A stretch of 64,000 bases of DNA from Paracoccus sp041927875 (GTDB taxonomy: Bacteria > Pseudomonadota > Alphaproteobacteria > Rhodobacterales > Rhodobacteraceae): the NCBI RefSeq assembly GCF_041927875.1, contig NZ_JBHFHN010000001.1; one strand, 5' to 3'. Under the pieces are notes generated by a model. That model was given only the letters and a program-made list of their open reading frames with translations, searched no databases and was not told the DNA's origin. Below are positions 40,375 to 49,551 of this stretch, in pieces (the first letter of the stretch is position 1; every line of letters starts with the position of its first letter). The position numbers and the translations under genes are program-made.

Positions 40375-43088
40375 TGGCTTTGGGTTGGACCGCGCCCTGG
40401 CTGCTGGTCGGGCTGGCCGCGCTGCCGGTGATCTGGCTGATCCTGCGCGCCGTGCCGCCCGCGCCGGTCCGGCACCGGTTCCCGGCGGTGGCGCTGCTGA
40501 TCGGCCTGGGCGATGAGGGCGTGCAGGCGGCGCGCACGCCGGTCTGGCTGCTGATGCTGCGGATCGCGGCGCTGGCGGCGCTGATCTTGGGGCTGGCCGG
40601 GCCGGTCCTGAACCCCGACTCCGGCCCTGCGCGCCGCGCGCCGCTGCTGGTGGTCATCGACGGCGATTGGGCGCAGGCCGCGATCTGGGCGCGCGTCACG
40701 CAGCGGCTGGGCGATGCGTTGCGCGGCGCGGGGCGCGACGGGCGGCCGGTCGCGCTGCTGTCGCTGACCGCACCCGAGACCGCACCGGTGTTTCGCGATG
40801 CGGCCGCGCTGATGCCGGCGCTGGTGGGACTGAAGCCGCAGCCCTGGCGGGCGCAGGCCGACCCGCTGCCCGCGCTTCCTGCGGGGGAGTTCGACACAAT
40901 GTGGCTGGCCTCGGGGGTCGATTTCACGGGCCGCACGGCGCTGGCGCAGGCGCTGGCCGCGCGCGGCCGGGTCCAGCTTGACGCGCCCGCCCTGCCGCAG
41001 GCCGCGCTGTCCGATCTGCGCGTGGTCGATGGACAACTGACGCTGCGGATGCAGGCCACGGCGCCGCTGCCGCTGCGGCTTCAGGCGGTGGGGCCTGACC
41101 CGGCGGGTGTCACGCGGGTGCTGGCCGAATGGGATCAGCAGGCCGCGCCGATTGCGCGCGACGTGACGCTGGACCTGCCGATCGAGCTGCGCAACCGCGT
41201 GACCCGCGTGCAGATCGCGGGCCAGGCCAGTGCCGGGGCCGTGGTGCTGGGCGATGACCTGATCCGGCGGCGCAAGGTCGGCCTGGTCAGCACGGCCGCG
41301 ACCGAGGCGCAGGCGCTGCTCTCGCCCGATCACTACCTTGAACAGGCGCTGCAACCCTCGGTCGATCTGACCCAAGGGGCGCTGCCCGATCTGATCGCCG
41401 CCGCCCCCGATGTGCTGATCCTGCCCGACATCGCCCATCCGCCGCAGGCCGAGGCGCTGGTGGACTGGGTGCGCGCGGGCGGGCTGTTGATCCGCTTTGC
41501 CGGGCCGAACCTGGCGCAGGCGGGCAGCACGGATGACCCGCTGCTGCCGGTGCGGCTGCGGCCCGGTGACCGGTCGGTTGGCGGCGCGCTGTCCTGGGGC
41601 GCGCCGCGCCGCATCGCGCCCTTTGCGGCGGATGGTCCCTTTGCCGGGCTGGTGCCGCCCGATGAAACGCTGATCCGCGCGCAGGTGATGGCCGAGCCCG
41701 GCCCCGATCTGGCGGGCGCCGTGCTGGCCAGTCTCGAGGATGCCACCCCCCTCGTCACCCGCAAGCCGCTTGGTCAGGGCCAGGTGGTGCTGTTTCACGT
41801 CACCGCCAATGCCGATTGGTCGAACCTGCCGATCTCGGGGCTGTTCGTGCAGATGATCGACCGGCTGGTTGCCGGGGCGGGGACGGGCCAGGCGGTCGAC
41901 CGCGCCGCCATCGCGGCAAGCGCCTGGCAGGCCGAGACCTGGCTGGACGGCTTCGGCGCGGCCAGCCCCGCACCGCCCGAGGATCCGGTGGCGGGCGCGG
42001 CGTTGGCGCGGGCCACGGTCGGCCCCGACCTGCGCCCCGGCCTTTACCGTGCGGGCGACCGTCGGGTGGCGCTGAATGCGCAGGCACCGGATGCGGATTT
42101 CGCGCCCGCTGTCGATTGGCCGGGCGGTGTCGAGCGGGTCGATCAGGCGGCGGCCCCCTCGCGGCCCCTGGGCGGCTGGCTGATCGCGGCGGCGATTGCG
42201 GCGTTGGCGCTGGATGTCCTGGCCAGCCTTGCGGTGGCGGGGCGGCTGCGGCGCGTGGCGATCGTCGGGCTGGCGGTGATGCTGGTGCTGGTGGCCCAGC
42301 CCCCCGCCGCGCATGCCGATGAAACCGATACCGCCCCGGTCAGCGACACCACCCTGGCCGCCGCCGACCGCTTCCATCTGGCGCGGATCGCCAGCGGCGA
42401 TGCTGCGGTCGATGACATGGCCGAACGCGGTCTGCGCGGCCTGACCGCCGTGCTGAACGCGCGCACCACGATTGATGCGGGCGGCGTGCTGACGGTCGAT
42501 CCCGACACCGACGATCTGTCGGCCCTTAGCCTGATCTATTGGCCGGTGACGGTGGGGCAGGCCGCGCCCTCGGTCGCGGGCTATGCGGCGCTGAACCGCT
42601 ATCTTGCCCACGGCGGCATGATCCTGTTCGACACCCGCGATGGCGATCTGGCGGGCCTGGGCGCCGCCACCCCCGAGGCCGAGGCCCTGCGCAACCTGGC
42701 CGCGCCGCTGGACATTCCGGCGTTGGAGGTGATCCCGCCCGACCACGTTCTGACCCGCAGCTTTTATCTGCTGCGCGATCTGCCGGGCCGCCATGCGGGG
42801 GTGCCGGTCTGGGTCGCCGCGCGCGCGCCCTTGGGCGATCCAGCGCAGGCGCCGGAGCGCAATGACGGCGTGACCCCGGTCGTGATCGGCGGTGGCGACT
42901 GGGCGGCGGCCTGGGCGATTGATGACACCGGCCTGCCGCTGGCCGCAGTCGGGCAGGGCTTCGCCGGCGAGGATCAGCGCGAGATGGCCTTTCGTTTTGG
43001 CGTCAATCTGGCGATGCATGTGCTGACCGGCAATTACAAGGCCGATCAGGTCCATGCCGCCGAGATCCTGGAAAGGCTGGGGCGATGA
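40371..43088 (+). CDS. BatA-like / DUF4159 domain membrane protein
   Basis: A 905-residue protein. The N-terminal 85 residues form the aerotolerance-operon BatA domain with two helices (WLLVGLAALPVIWLILRAVPP; LLMLRIAALAALILGLAGPVL). A large periplasmic or cytosolic region follows, then a helix pair near 600-645, then a C-terminal DUF4159 domain (LSLIYWPVTVGQ; GMILFDTRDGDL; LTRSFYLLRDLPG). DUF4159 has a GATase-like fold and is typical of MoxR–DUF58 operons in Alphaproteobacteria. Coupled at both ends by ATGA overlaps. Confidence 0.87.
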   Translation: MMALGWTAPWLLVGLAALPVIWLILRAVPPAPVRHRFPAVALLIGLGDEGVQAARTPVWLLMLRIAALAALILGLAGPVLNPDSGPARRAPLLVVIDGDWAQAAIWARVTQRLGDALRGAGRDGRPVALLSLTAPETAPVFRDAAALMPALVGLKPQPWRAQADPLPALPAGEFDTMWLASGVDFTGRTALAQALAARGRVQLDAPALPQAALSDLRVVDGQLTLRMQATAPLPLRLQAVGPDPAGVTRVLAEWDQQAAPIARDVTLDLPIELRNRVTRVQIAGQASAGAVVLGDDLIRRRKVGLVSTAATEAQALLSPDHYLEQALQPSVDLTQGALPDLIAAAPDVLILPDIAHPPQAEALVDWVRAGGLLIRFAGPNLAQAGSTDDPLLPVRLRPGDRSVGGALSWGAPRRIAPFAADGPFAGLVPPDETLIRAQVMAEPGPDLAGAVLASLEDATPLVTRKPLGQGQVVLFHVTANADWSNLPISGLFVQMIDRLVAGAGTGQAVDRAAIAASAWQAETWLDGFGAASPAPPEDPVAGAALARATVGPDLRPGLYRAGDRRVALNAQAPDADFAPAVDWPGGVERVDQAAAPSRPLGGWLIAAAIAALALDVLASLAVAGRLRRVAIVGLAVMLVLVAQPPAAHADETDTAPVSDTTLAAADRFHLARIASGDAAVDDMAERGLRGLTAVLNARTTIDAGGVLTVDPDTDDLSALSLIYWPVTVGQAAPSVAGYAALNRYLAHGGMILFDTRDGDLAGLGAATPEAEALRNLAAPLDIPALEVIPPDHVLTRSFYLLRDLPGRHAGVPVWVAARAPLGDPAQAPERNDGVTPVVIGGGDWAAAWAIDDTGLPLAAVGQGFAGEDQREMAFRFGVNLAMHVLTGNYKADQVHAAEILERLGR

Positions 43089-45232
43089 TCGGCGCGCTGC
43101 CCGCCCGGCTGGATCAGGCGCTGGCCGAAGGGTTCGGGCCGGTGGCCTTTCAGCCGCTGGTGCCGGGCTGGCTGATCGCGGCGCTGGCCGGGGCCGCGGT
43201 GGCCGCGCTGCTGCTGGCGATCTGGCGCGGCGGGCTGGCGGCGGGGCTGCGGGCGCTGGCCCTGGCCGTGGCGCTGGTGGCGCTGGCCGGGCCGGTCTGG
43301 CGGCAAGAGGACCGGCAGTCGCTGGACGATATCCTGCTGCTGATCGAGGATCAGACCGCCAGCCAGTCGCTGTCGGACCGCGCTGCGCTAAGCCGCGCCG
43401 CCGTCGACCACATCGCCGCGCAGGCTGCCGCCATGCCAGGGCTGGTTCTGCACCGCATCACCCTGGGCGACGGTGCCGATGACGGCGGCACCCGGCTGGC
43501 CCATGCCCTGTCCGAGGCCGTCGCGGCCCAGCCCGCCGCGCGGCTGGCCGGGGTGATCGCGATCAGCGACGGGCAGCTGCATGACGAAGCCGACCTGCCG
43601 GACACGCTTCCCGCGCCGCTGCACCTGCTGCTGACCGGGCGCGAGGGGGACCGCGACCGCCGACTGGTGATCGAGGCCGCCCCCGCCTATGGGCTGGTCG
43701 GGCAGACCGCGCAGATCCGCCTGCGGGTTGAGGATCAGGGCGCGTTGCCCCCCGATCCCGGGCCGGGCGGCTGGGCCGAGGTCACGCTGTCGATCGACGG
43801 CGATGCGCCCACGACGCACCGCGTGCCGGTGGGGCAGGCGCTGGACCTGCCGCTGACCCTGGATCACGCCGGGCCGAACATCGTGCAACTTGCGGTCGGC
43901 CCCCTGGACGGTGAGCTGACCGAGGTCAACAACCGCGCCGTGATCCAGGTCAACGGCCTGCGCGACCGGTTGCGGGTGCTGCTCGTCTCGGGCCAGCCCC
44001 ATGCGGGCGAACGCACCTGGCGCAACCTGCTGAAGTCCGATCCCGCGGTCGATCTGGTGCATTTCACCATCCTGCGCCCGCCCGAGAAATACGACGGCGT
44101 GCCCGATGACGAACTGGCACTGATCGCCTTTCCGGTGGATGAGCTGTTCCGCGACAAGATCGAGGATTTCGACCTGATCGTGTTTGATCGCTATGTCGAA
44201 CGCGGCCTGCTGCCGGTGGATTACTTCGACAATATCGCCCGGTTCGTCGATCAGGGCGGCGCGCTGCTGGTCGCGGCCGGGCCGGAATATGCCGGGGTGG
44301 AAAGCCCCTGGCAGACCAGCCTGCGCGCGCTGTTGCCGGGCCAGCCGACCGGGCGGGTGATCGACGCCCCCTTCCGTCCGCGCCCGACCGATGCCGGTGC
44401 CCGCCATCCGGTGATCGCCGGCCTGCCGGGTCTGCCGGGCATGACCGGCGACGCGCCGGGCGATTGGGGCCGCTGGCTGCGCCAGGTCGAGGTCACGCCG
44501 ACGCGCGGCCAGGTGCTGCTGTCGGGGGCCGAGGATCGCCCGCTGCTGATGCTGGACCGGGTGGGCAAGGGGCGGGTGGCGCTGATCGCCTCGGATCAGG
44601 GCTGGCTGTGGGCGCGCGGGTTCGAAGGCGGCGGGCCGCAACTGGAATTGCTGCGCCGCATCGCCCATTGGTCGATGAAGGAACCCGAGCTTGAGGAGGA
44701 AACGCTGCGCGCCAGCGTCGAGCCGGGCAGCCGGGTCATCACCATCACCCGCGCCAGCATGGGCGATGGGGTCGGGCCGGTCACCATCACCGCGCCTGAC
44801 GGCAGCACCGCCACGCTGCCCCTGGCCGCCACCCAGCCGGGCCGCTGGGCCGCGCGCTGGACCGCCCCCGCCGAGGGGCTTTACCGGCTGGCCGAGGGCG
44901 ATCTGACCGCGGTCGTGGCGCTTGGCCCCGCCGCCCCGCGCGAGTTCGATGAGGTGCTGGCCAGCGATGCCGCCCTGTCGCCGCTGGTGACGACCAGCGG
45001 GGGCGGGGTGGTTCATCTGGCCGATGGCCTGCCCGACCTGCGCCGCATCACGCCGGGCCGGGTGCCGCATGGCCGCGACTGGATCGGCCTTGTCGAACGC
45101 GGTGCGGGTGCGGTGACCGGCATCCGCCAGACCGCGCTGCTGCCGCCCTGGGGCTGGCTGATGCTGGCGGCGGGGCTTGCGGTGCTGGCCTGGCTGATCG
45201 AGGGCGGGGCCATACGGCGGCGCCACGGGTAA
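43085..45232 (+). CDS. Large membrane protein, GATase1-like (MoxR operon partner)
   Basis: A 715-residue protein with two N-terminal helices (residues about 22-42 and 48-68), a middle beta-rich region and a GATase1-like segment (LLVSGQPHAGERTWRNLLKS near 300; GALLVAAGPEYAG near 395). A C-terminal membrane helix (WLMLAAGLAVLAWLIE) ends the protein. It matches the large membrane proteins that close MoxR–DUF58–DUF4159 operons. No catalytic Cys triad was seen, so it is likely a scaffold or receptor rather than an amidotransferase. Last gene of a four-gene operon starting with moxR. Confidence 0.8.
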   Translation: MIGALPARLDQALAEGFGPVAFQPLVPGWLIAALAGAAVAALLLAIWRGGLAAGLRALALAVALVALAGPVWRQEDRQSLDDILLLIEDQTASQSLSDRAALSRAAVDHIAAQAAAMPGLVLHRITLGDGADDGGTRLAHALSEAVAAQPAARLAGVIAISDGQLHDEADLPDTLPAPLHLLLTGREGDRDRRLVIEAAPAYGLVGQTAQIRLRVEDQGALPPDPGPGGWAEVTLSIDGDAPTTHRVPVGQALDLPLTLDHAGPNIVQLAVGPLDGELTEVNNRAVIQVNGLRDRLRVLLVSGQPHAGERTWRNLLKSDPAVDLVHFTILRPPEKYDGVPDDELALIAFPVDELFRDKIEDFDLIVFDRYVERGLLPVDYFDNIARFVDQGGALLVAAGPEYAGVESPWQTSLRALLPGQPTGRVIDAPFRPRPTDAGARHPVIAGLPGLPGMTGDAPGDWGRWLRQVEVTPTRGQVLLSGAEDRPLLMLDRVGKGRVALIASDQGWLWARGFEGGGPQLELLRRIAHWSMKEPELEEETLRASVEPGSRVITITRASMGDGVGPVTITAPDGSTATLPLAATQPGRWAARWTAPAEGLYRLAEGDLTAVVALGPAAPREFDEVLASDAALSPLVTTSGGGVVHLADGLPDLRRITPGRVPHGRDWIGLVERGAGAVTGIRQTALLPPWGWLMLAAGLAVLAWLIEGGAIRRRHG

Positions 45233-45326
45233 GGGGCGGCGTTCGGACGGGCCATTGTCTTGAAGATCGGCGACGGGTCTGTATGGATGGGCCGGACGCG
45301 GGGGCCGGCTGCCCCCGCACCCCCGC

Positions 45327-45350
45327 GCGTATTTGGCAAGGAAGAAGGGG
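45327..45350 (+). repeat. Dispersed intergenic repeat supplying the acetyltransferase ribosome-binding site
   Basis: GTATTTGGCAAGGAAGAAG (45329-45347) follows a GGGGGCCGGCTGCCCCC palindrome (45300-45316). The element's purine-rich end (GGAAGAAGGGG) lies 7-17 nt upstream of the acetyltransferase ATG at 45357, so it probably serves as the Shine-Dalgarno. Confidence 0.6.
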
Positions 45351-45356
45351 CGGATC

Positions 45357-45848
45357 ATGGGTTTTCACCTGCGTGCGTTTGAGCCGGGCGATGTCGCCGC
45401 GCTGACCGAGATGGTGAACATGCCGGGTGTCATCCACGGCACCTTGCAGCGGCCGTTTCAGTCGCTGGCCGACCGGCAGCGCCGCAATGAGGCGTTTCAG
45501 GCTTTGGTGCAGATCGCGGCGGTGGATGGCGATGACCGGCTGGTCGGGCGTCTGTCGCTGACGGGCAATGCCAATCCGCGCCGTGCCCATGCCGCTGATC
45601 TGGGCATGGCGGTGCGCGATGACTGGGTTCGCCGCGGGGTCGGCTCGGCGCTGCTGGCCGCCGCCGTGGTGCAGGCGCGCGATTGGCTGGGCCTGCGGCG
45701 GCTGGAGCTGACGGTCTTTGCCGACAACGCCCCGGCGATCGCGCTCTATCGCAAGCAGGGCTTTGTCGAGGAGGGGCGGTTTCACGGCTGGGCTTTGCGC
45801 GCGGGCCGGTATGAAGATGTGATCGCCATGGCCATCACCCTGAACTGA
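45357..45848 (+). CDS. GNAT family N-acetyltransferase
   Basis: A 163-residue acetyl-CoA-dependent acetyltransferase. Acetyl-CoA-binding motif A is present as DDWVRRGVGSALLAAAVVQA near residue 86, with LELTVFADNAPAIALYRKQGFVEEGR afterwards, as in RimI/PhnO-like enzymes acting on small amines or protein N-termini. Substrate unknown. ATG 45357 is chosen; a TTG at 45333 would add eight basic residues translated from the intergenic repeat. Confidence 0.87.
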   Translation: MGFHLRAFEPGDVAALTEMVNMPGVIHGTLQRPFQSLADRQRRNEAFQALVQIAAVDGDDRLVGRLSLTGNANPRRAHAADLGMAVRDDWVRRGVGSALLAAAVVQARDWLGLRRLELTVFADNAPAIALYRKQGFVEEGRFHGWALRAGRYEDVIAMAITLN

Positions 45849-45960
45849 CCGGTTTGTGATGGGCCGGGACGGGTGCTGCGGCATTTTGTCCTTGTGTGTC
45901 GCGGCGTGGCGTGCTGAAGGGCGCCCGACGAAAACACTAAGGATTTAAGGGGTATTTGAC

Positions 45961-46509
45961 ATGCAGATTTTTGACAATCCGCTGCGCTATGGCACCATCA
46001 CGCGGCTGCTGCATTGGGGGATCGGGGCGCTGATCCTGTGGCAATTGCTGGGCATGGCGATCAAGCTGGTGGCGGGGCGCGATGCGGAACTGACCAAGCT
46101 GGTTGCGGGCAACCATTCCGCGATGGGGTTCACGATCTTCATCCTGGTCCTGCTGCGCGTCCTCTGGGCGGGGGTGAACGCCGGGCGGCGTCCGGCGCAT
46201 GGCACCGGGCTTCTGGCGCTGGCGGCGCGGGCCGGTCACGGGGCGCTTTATGCGCTGATGCTGGCGGTGCCGGGGATCGCGCTGCTGCGCGCCTACGGCG
46301 GTGAGCGCGGCATGAATGTCTGGGGGATCGAGCTGTTCGCCGCCCGCCCCGAAGGCCAGGCCGTGTCGTGGATGGTCGAGCTGGGCAACACCCTGCACGG
46401 CACGCTGGGCTGGGTTCTGGCGGCGCTGATCGCGGGGCATGTGGTGATGGTGGTGATCCACCACCGCATCCTCCGTGACGATACCCTGCGCCGGATGGCG
46501 GGCAAGTAA
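45961..46509 (+). CDS. Cytochrome b561 family protein
   Basis: A 182-residue four-helix di-haem b membrane protein of the bacterial CybB type. Haem-ligand histidines lie in ITRLLHWGIGALILWQLL, LVAGNHSAMGFTIFIL, LHGTLGWVLAALIAGHVVMVVIHH. Such proteins oxidise ubiquinol (for example superoxide:quinone reactions in E. coli CybB) or pass electrons to periplasmic partners. AAGGGG lies about 10 nt before the ATG. It converges with the DUF2244 gene with only 3 nt between the stops. Confidence 0.87.
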   Translation: MQIFDNPLRYGTITRLLHWGIGALILWQLLGMAIKLVAGRDAELTKLVAGNHSAMGFTIFILVLLRVLWAGVNAGRRPAHGTGLLALAARAGHGALYALMLAVPGIALLRAYGGERGMNVWGIELFAARPEGQAVSWMVELGNTLHGTLGWVLAALIAGHVVMVVIHHRILRDDTLRRMAGK

Positions 46510-46512
46510 GCC

Positions 46513-46992
46513 CTAGACCCGCCGCAGCCGCTGGCGCAGGTCGCCATAAAGGCTGCGGCGCTCGGCCGGGGTCAGGAAAGCGGCCAGTTCCACGACGCGC
46601 GGGCCGCCGTGCAGGGTCAGGTAGAACGGCACGGGGGCGTGGCCTGCGTCCATCTGCACCTGGGCGCGGTCCAGCGGTGCCTGCCAGAGGCGGGGCGGCT
46701 GGCCGGGGTCGTGGCGCGTCAGGGTGAGGGTGCCCGCCTCGATGCGCAGCACCTCACGGCAGGCGCTGCGGCGGCGGTGCAGACCCAGCGCCCACCAGAC
46801 ACCTGCCAGGGCGCCGAGAGCAAAGACCAGCAGCACCCATAGCGCCGGACTGCCGATCAGCGCCAGCAGCGCCAAGCCCAGCAGACCGGCGGTGGTGGCG
46901 ATGAAGCCGGTGAACAGGCCCGGCGTCAGCGACTGATGCGCCGTGGCCTGCATCACCTCGGCATCCGGCGTGGTCATCCAGCGATAGGGCAT
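46513..46992 (-). CDS. DUF2244 domain-containing membrane protein
   Basis: A 159-residue protein with two transmembrane helices (about 26-67: GFIATTAGLLGLALLALIGS; ALWVLLVFALGALAGVWWAL) and a C-terminal cytosolic beta domain (LTLTRHDPG; ELAAFLTPAERRSLYGDLRQRL), typical of DUF2244. This family is commonly found near cytochrome oxidase genes in Alphaproteobacteria, matching the position after ctaD. Function unknown. A terminator separates it from ctaD, so it probably has its own promoter. Confidence 0.83.
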   Translation of the reverse strand: MPYRWMTTPDAEVMQATAHQSLTPGLFTGFIATTAGLLGLALLALIGSPALWVLLVFALGALAGVWWALGLHRRRSACREVLRIEAGTLTLTRHDPGQPPRLWQAPLDRAQVQMDAGHAPVPFYLTLHGGPRVVELAAFLTPAERRSLYGDLRQRLRRV

Positions 46993-47027
46993 GGCGGCAG
47001 CCCCCGGTTGATCGGGGTTTCCCCCAT

Positions 47028-47057
47028 GAAAAAGGCCCCGGATCGCGCCGGGGCCTT
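47028..47057 (-). terminator. Rho-independent terminator of ctaD
   Basis: AAGGCCCCG (47032-47040) pairs with CGGGGCCTT (47049-47057). On the minus strand the stem is followed by a T run (A tract at 47028-47033). It lies 19 nt beyond the ctaD stop. Confidence 0.85.
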
Positions 47058-47075
47058 GATGATCTTCGGCCCGTC

Positions 47076-48749
47076 TTAATGGGCGTGGCTGTGATCCCAA
47101 TCCTCGCGCTTGGGCAGTTGCTCGAACGTATGTTCGGGCGGCGGGTTGGGCAGGGTCCATTCCAGCGTGTCGGCATATTCGTTCCAGTAGTTGTTCTGGG
47201 TCACGCGGGCGCCGAAGCGCAGGGTGTAGAACACCACGCCGATGAAGAACAGGAAGCTGGCGAAGCTGATGAAGGCGCCGATCGAGCTGATATAGTTCCA
47301 GGTCGCGAAGGCCTCGGGATAGTCGATATAGCGGCGCGGCATCCCCTGACGGCCCAGGAAGTGCTGGGGGAAGAAGGTCAGGTTCGAGCCGATGAACATC
47401 ATCCAGAAGTGCAGCTTGCCCGCCCATTCGGGATATTGCCGGCCCGACATCTTGCCGATCCAGTAATAGATCCCGGCGAAGATCGCAAAGACCGCGCCCA
47501 GCGACATCACATAGTGGAAATGGGCCACGACGTAATAGGTATCGTGATAGACCCGATCCAGCGGCGCCTGCGACAGCACCACGCCGGTCACGCCGCCGAC
47601 GGTGAACAGGAACAGGAAGCCGAAGGCCCACAGCATCGGTGTCTTGAACTCGATACTGCCGCCCCACATGGTTGCGATCCAGGAAAACACCTTGATGCCG
47701 GTGGGCACCGCGATCACCATCGTCGCCAGCATGAAATAGGACTGCTGGGTCAGCGACATGCCCACGGTATACATGTGGTGCGCCCAGACGACGAAGCCCA
47801 GCACGCCAATCGCCACCATCGCATAGACCATCGGCAGATAGCCGAAGATCGGCTTGCGCGCGAAGGTGGAAATGACGTGGCTGATGATGCCGAAGCCGGG
47901 GATGACGATGATATAGACCTCGGGGTGGCCGAAGAACCACAGGATGTGCTGATACAGGATCGGGTCGCCCCCGCCCGCCGGGTCAAAGAAGGCGGTGCCG
48001 AAGTTGCGATCCATCAGGAGCATGGTGATGGCACCGGCCAGCACCGGCAGCGACAAAAGGATCAGCCAGGCGGTGACGAAGACCGACCAGGCAAACAGCG
48101 GCACCTTGTGCAGGGTCATGCCCGGCGCGCGCATGTTCAGGAAGGTGGTGATGATGTTGATCGCCCCCAGGATCGAGGACGCGCCCGAGACGTGGACGGC
48201 GAAGATCGCCAGATCCATCGAAATCCCGTCTTCCTTTTGCGACAGCGGCGGATACAGCACCCAGCCCACGCCCGACCCGGGCTGACCATCGCCCCCCGGC
48301 GCCAGCAGCGAGGCGACGCCAAGCGCCACACCGGCCACATACATCCAGTAGGACAGGTTGTTCAGTCGCGGAAACGCCATGTCCGGCGCGCCGATATGCA
48401 GCGGCATGAAATAGTTGCCGAAACCGCCAAACAGCGCCGGGATCACGACGAAGAACATCATCAGCACCCCGTGATAGGTGATCATGACGTTCCACAGATG
48501 CCCGTTCGGGGTGCATTCCCCGGCGGCGGCGGCGGTGAACCTGGCGCCCTCCAGGCACATGTACTGGACGCCCGGCTCCATCAGCTCCATCCGCATGTAA
48601 ACGGTGAAGGCCACCGAGATCAGGCCGACCAGGCCCGCGGTGAACAGATAAAGGATCCCGATATCCTTGTGATTGGTCGACATGAACCAGCGGGTAAACC
48701 ACCCGCGGGTGTCATGGTCGCCATGCCCGTGAACGGCGGCGTCTGCCAT
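47076..48749 (-). CDS. ctaD: Cytochrome c oxidase subunit I (aa3-type)
   Basis: A 557-residue, 12-helix catalytic subunit of the proton-pumping aa3 oxidase. It closely resembles Paracoccus denitrificans CtaD from the first residues (ADAAVHGHGDHDTRG, RWFMSTNHKDIGILYLFTAG). The active-site region WFFGHPEVYIIVIPGFG contains the His–Tyr cross-link pair, and the haem ligands lie in DTYYVVAHFHYVMSLG. NGHLWNVMITYHGVLMMFF contains D-channel and haem a ligand residues. As I recall, P. denitrificans has two ctaD copies, one beside cycA as here. Subunits II and III are not in the window. Confidence 0.97.
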   Translation of the reverse strand: MADAAVHGHGDHDTRGWFTRWFMSTNHKDIGILYLFTAGLVGLISVAFTVYMRMELMEPGVQYMCLEGARFTAAAAGECTPNGHLWNVMITYHGVLMMFFVVIPALFGGFGNYFMPLHIGAPDMAFPRLNNLSYWMYVAGVALGVASLLAPGGDGQPGSGVGWVLYPPLSQKEDGISMDLAIFAVHVSGASSILGAINIITTFLNMRAPGMTLHKVPLFAWSVFVTAWLILLSLPVLAGAITMLLMDRNFGTAFFDPAGGGDPILYQHILWFFGHPEVYIIVIPGFGIISHVISTFARKPIFGYLPMVYAMVAIGVLGFVVWAHHMYTVGMSLTQQSYFMLATMVIAVPTGIKVFSWIATMWGGSIEFKTPMLWAFGFLFLFTVGGVTGVVLSQAPLDRVYHDTYYVVAHFHYVMSLGAVFAIFAGIYYWIGKMSGRQYPEWAGKLHFWMMFIGSNLTFFPQHFLGRQGMPRRYIDYPEAFATWNYISSIGAFISFASFLFFIGVVFYTLRFGARVTQNNYWNEYADTLEWTLPNPPPEHTFEQLPKREDWDHSHAH

Positions 48750-48930
48750 GCGACTCTCCCTCAGTCTTGCGACAATCCCGACGGTGCCGGGCCTGTTGTC
48801 GGTGATCGGCAGCCTCTCCCAAGCGGCCGATGGGGCAGTTTATGCAGAAAAAAACCGACCGGGCAACGGGGCAAAAGGCGGATGCCGGGCCGGGTGTCAC
48901 TTTTGCGCGACCGGGCGGGCGACGGGCATG

Positions 48931-48961
48931 AAAAAACCGCCCGGCGCGATGCCGGGCGGTT
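48931..48961 (-). terminator. Rho-independent terminator of the cytochrome c gene
   Basis: AACCGCCCGGC (48935-48945) pairs with GCCGGGCGGTT (48951-48961) around GCGAT, followed on the minus strand by six T. It lies 18 nt after the cycA stop and separates it from ctaD (start 48749). The remaining gap to 48750 shows only the ctaD upstream region. Confidence 0.88.
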
Positions 48962-48978
48962 CAGGATCTGCCAGCGGC

Positions 48979-49407
48979 TTACTGGGCCGGCGCGTCGGGC
49001 GAGACCGAACGCAGATAGGCGACCAGATCTTCCTGACCCTTGGCCAGCTTGAAGGTCATCTTGGTCTTCAGGCTGGGATCGCCGACCTTTTCCTCGGTGT
49101 ATTTGTTCGGGTCGGTGATGTAATGGGCCAGATCCTCGTCGGTCCAGACCTCACCGGCCTCGCCCAGCTTCACCAGAGCGTCGGAATATTTGAACCCTTC
49201 CAGCGTGCCCGCCTTGCGGCCGACGATGTTCCACAGGTTCGGGCCGACCTTGCCGCCCTTGACGATTTGGGTGCCGTCCGCCGCGACGATGGCGTGGCAA
49301 GCCTTGCACTTGTTGAACTCTTTCTCGCCCTTGGCGACGTCGCCCGCAGCAAAGGCCGGGGCGGCCAGCACGACGGCAGCCAGCGAGGCAATGATGGTGA
49401 GTTTCAT
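48979..49407 (-). CDS. cycA: Periplasmic cytochrome c550
   Basis: A 142-residue class I c-type cytochrome. The signal peptide (LTIIASLAAVVLAAPAFAAG) leads to a CKACH haem-binding motif near residue 37, preceded by GEKEFNKCKACH as in Paracoccus c550. The distal Met ligand is in KTKMTFKLAKG. It carries electrons from the bc1 complex to the oxidase encoded beside it, and to periplasmic reductases. A GAAGGG Shine-Dalgarno precedes ATG 49407; longer upstream readings lack a signal-like start. Confidence 0.93.
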   Translation of the reverse strand: MKLTIIASLAAVVLAAPAFAAGDVAKGEKEFNKCKACHAIVAADGTQIVKGGKVGPNLWNIVGRKAGTLEGFKYSDALVKLGEAGEVWTDEDLAHYITDPNKYTEEKVGDPSLKTKMTFKLAKGQEDLVAYLRSVSPDAPAQ

Positions 49408-49551
49408 TTTGGGTCCCTTCCTCAAGACGATCGGCGCGCGTGCGGGCGACTCGCCCACGGCGCTGATTCCCCCAATGGCTAACACACCGGCGGGGCAGCG
49501 CGAGATAACAAAAGTCAATTCGCGGCCTACATGCGACTTTTCGCCAATGCC

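Noticed and set aside
40353..43055. 900-residue open frame on the minus strand opposite the DUF4159 gene
   Set aside because: Antisense shadow: extreme Arg/Gln/His content, no ribosome-binding site, and the plus-strand gene is coupled to its neighbours by ATGA overlaps.
46513..47940. 475-residue extension of the DUF2244 protein
   Set aside because: The upstream part is an out-of-frame antiparallel reading through ctaD and its terminator; DUF2244 proteins are about 160 residues.
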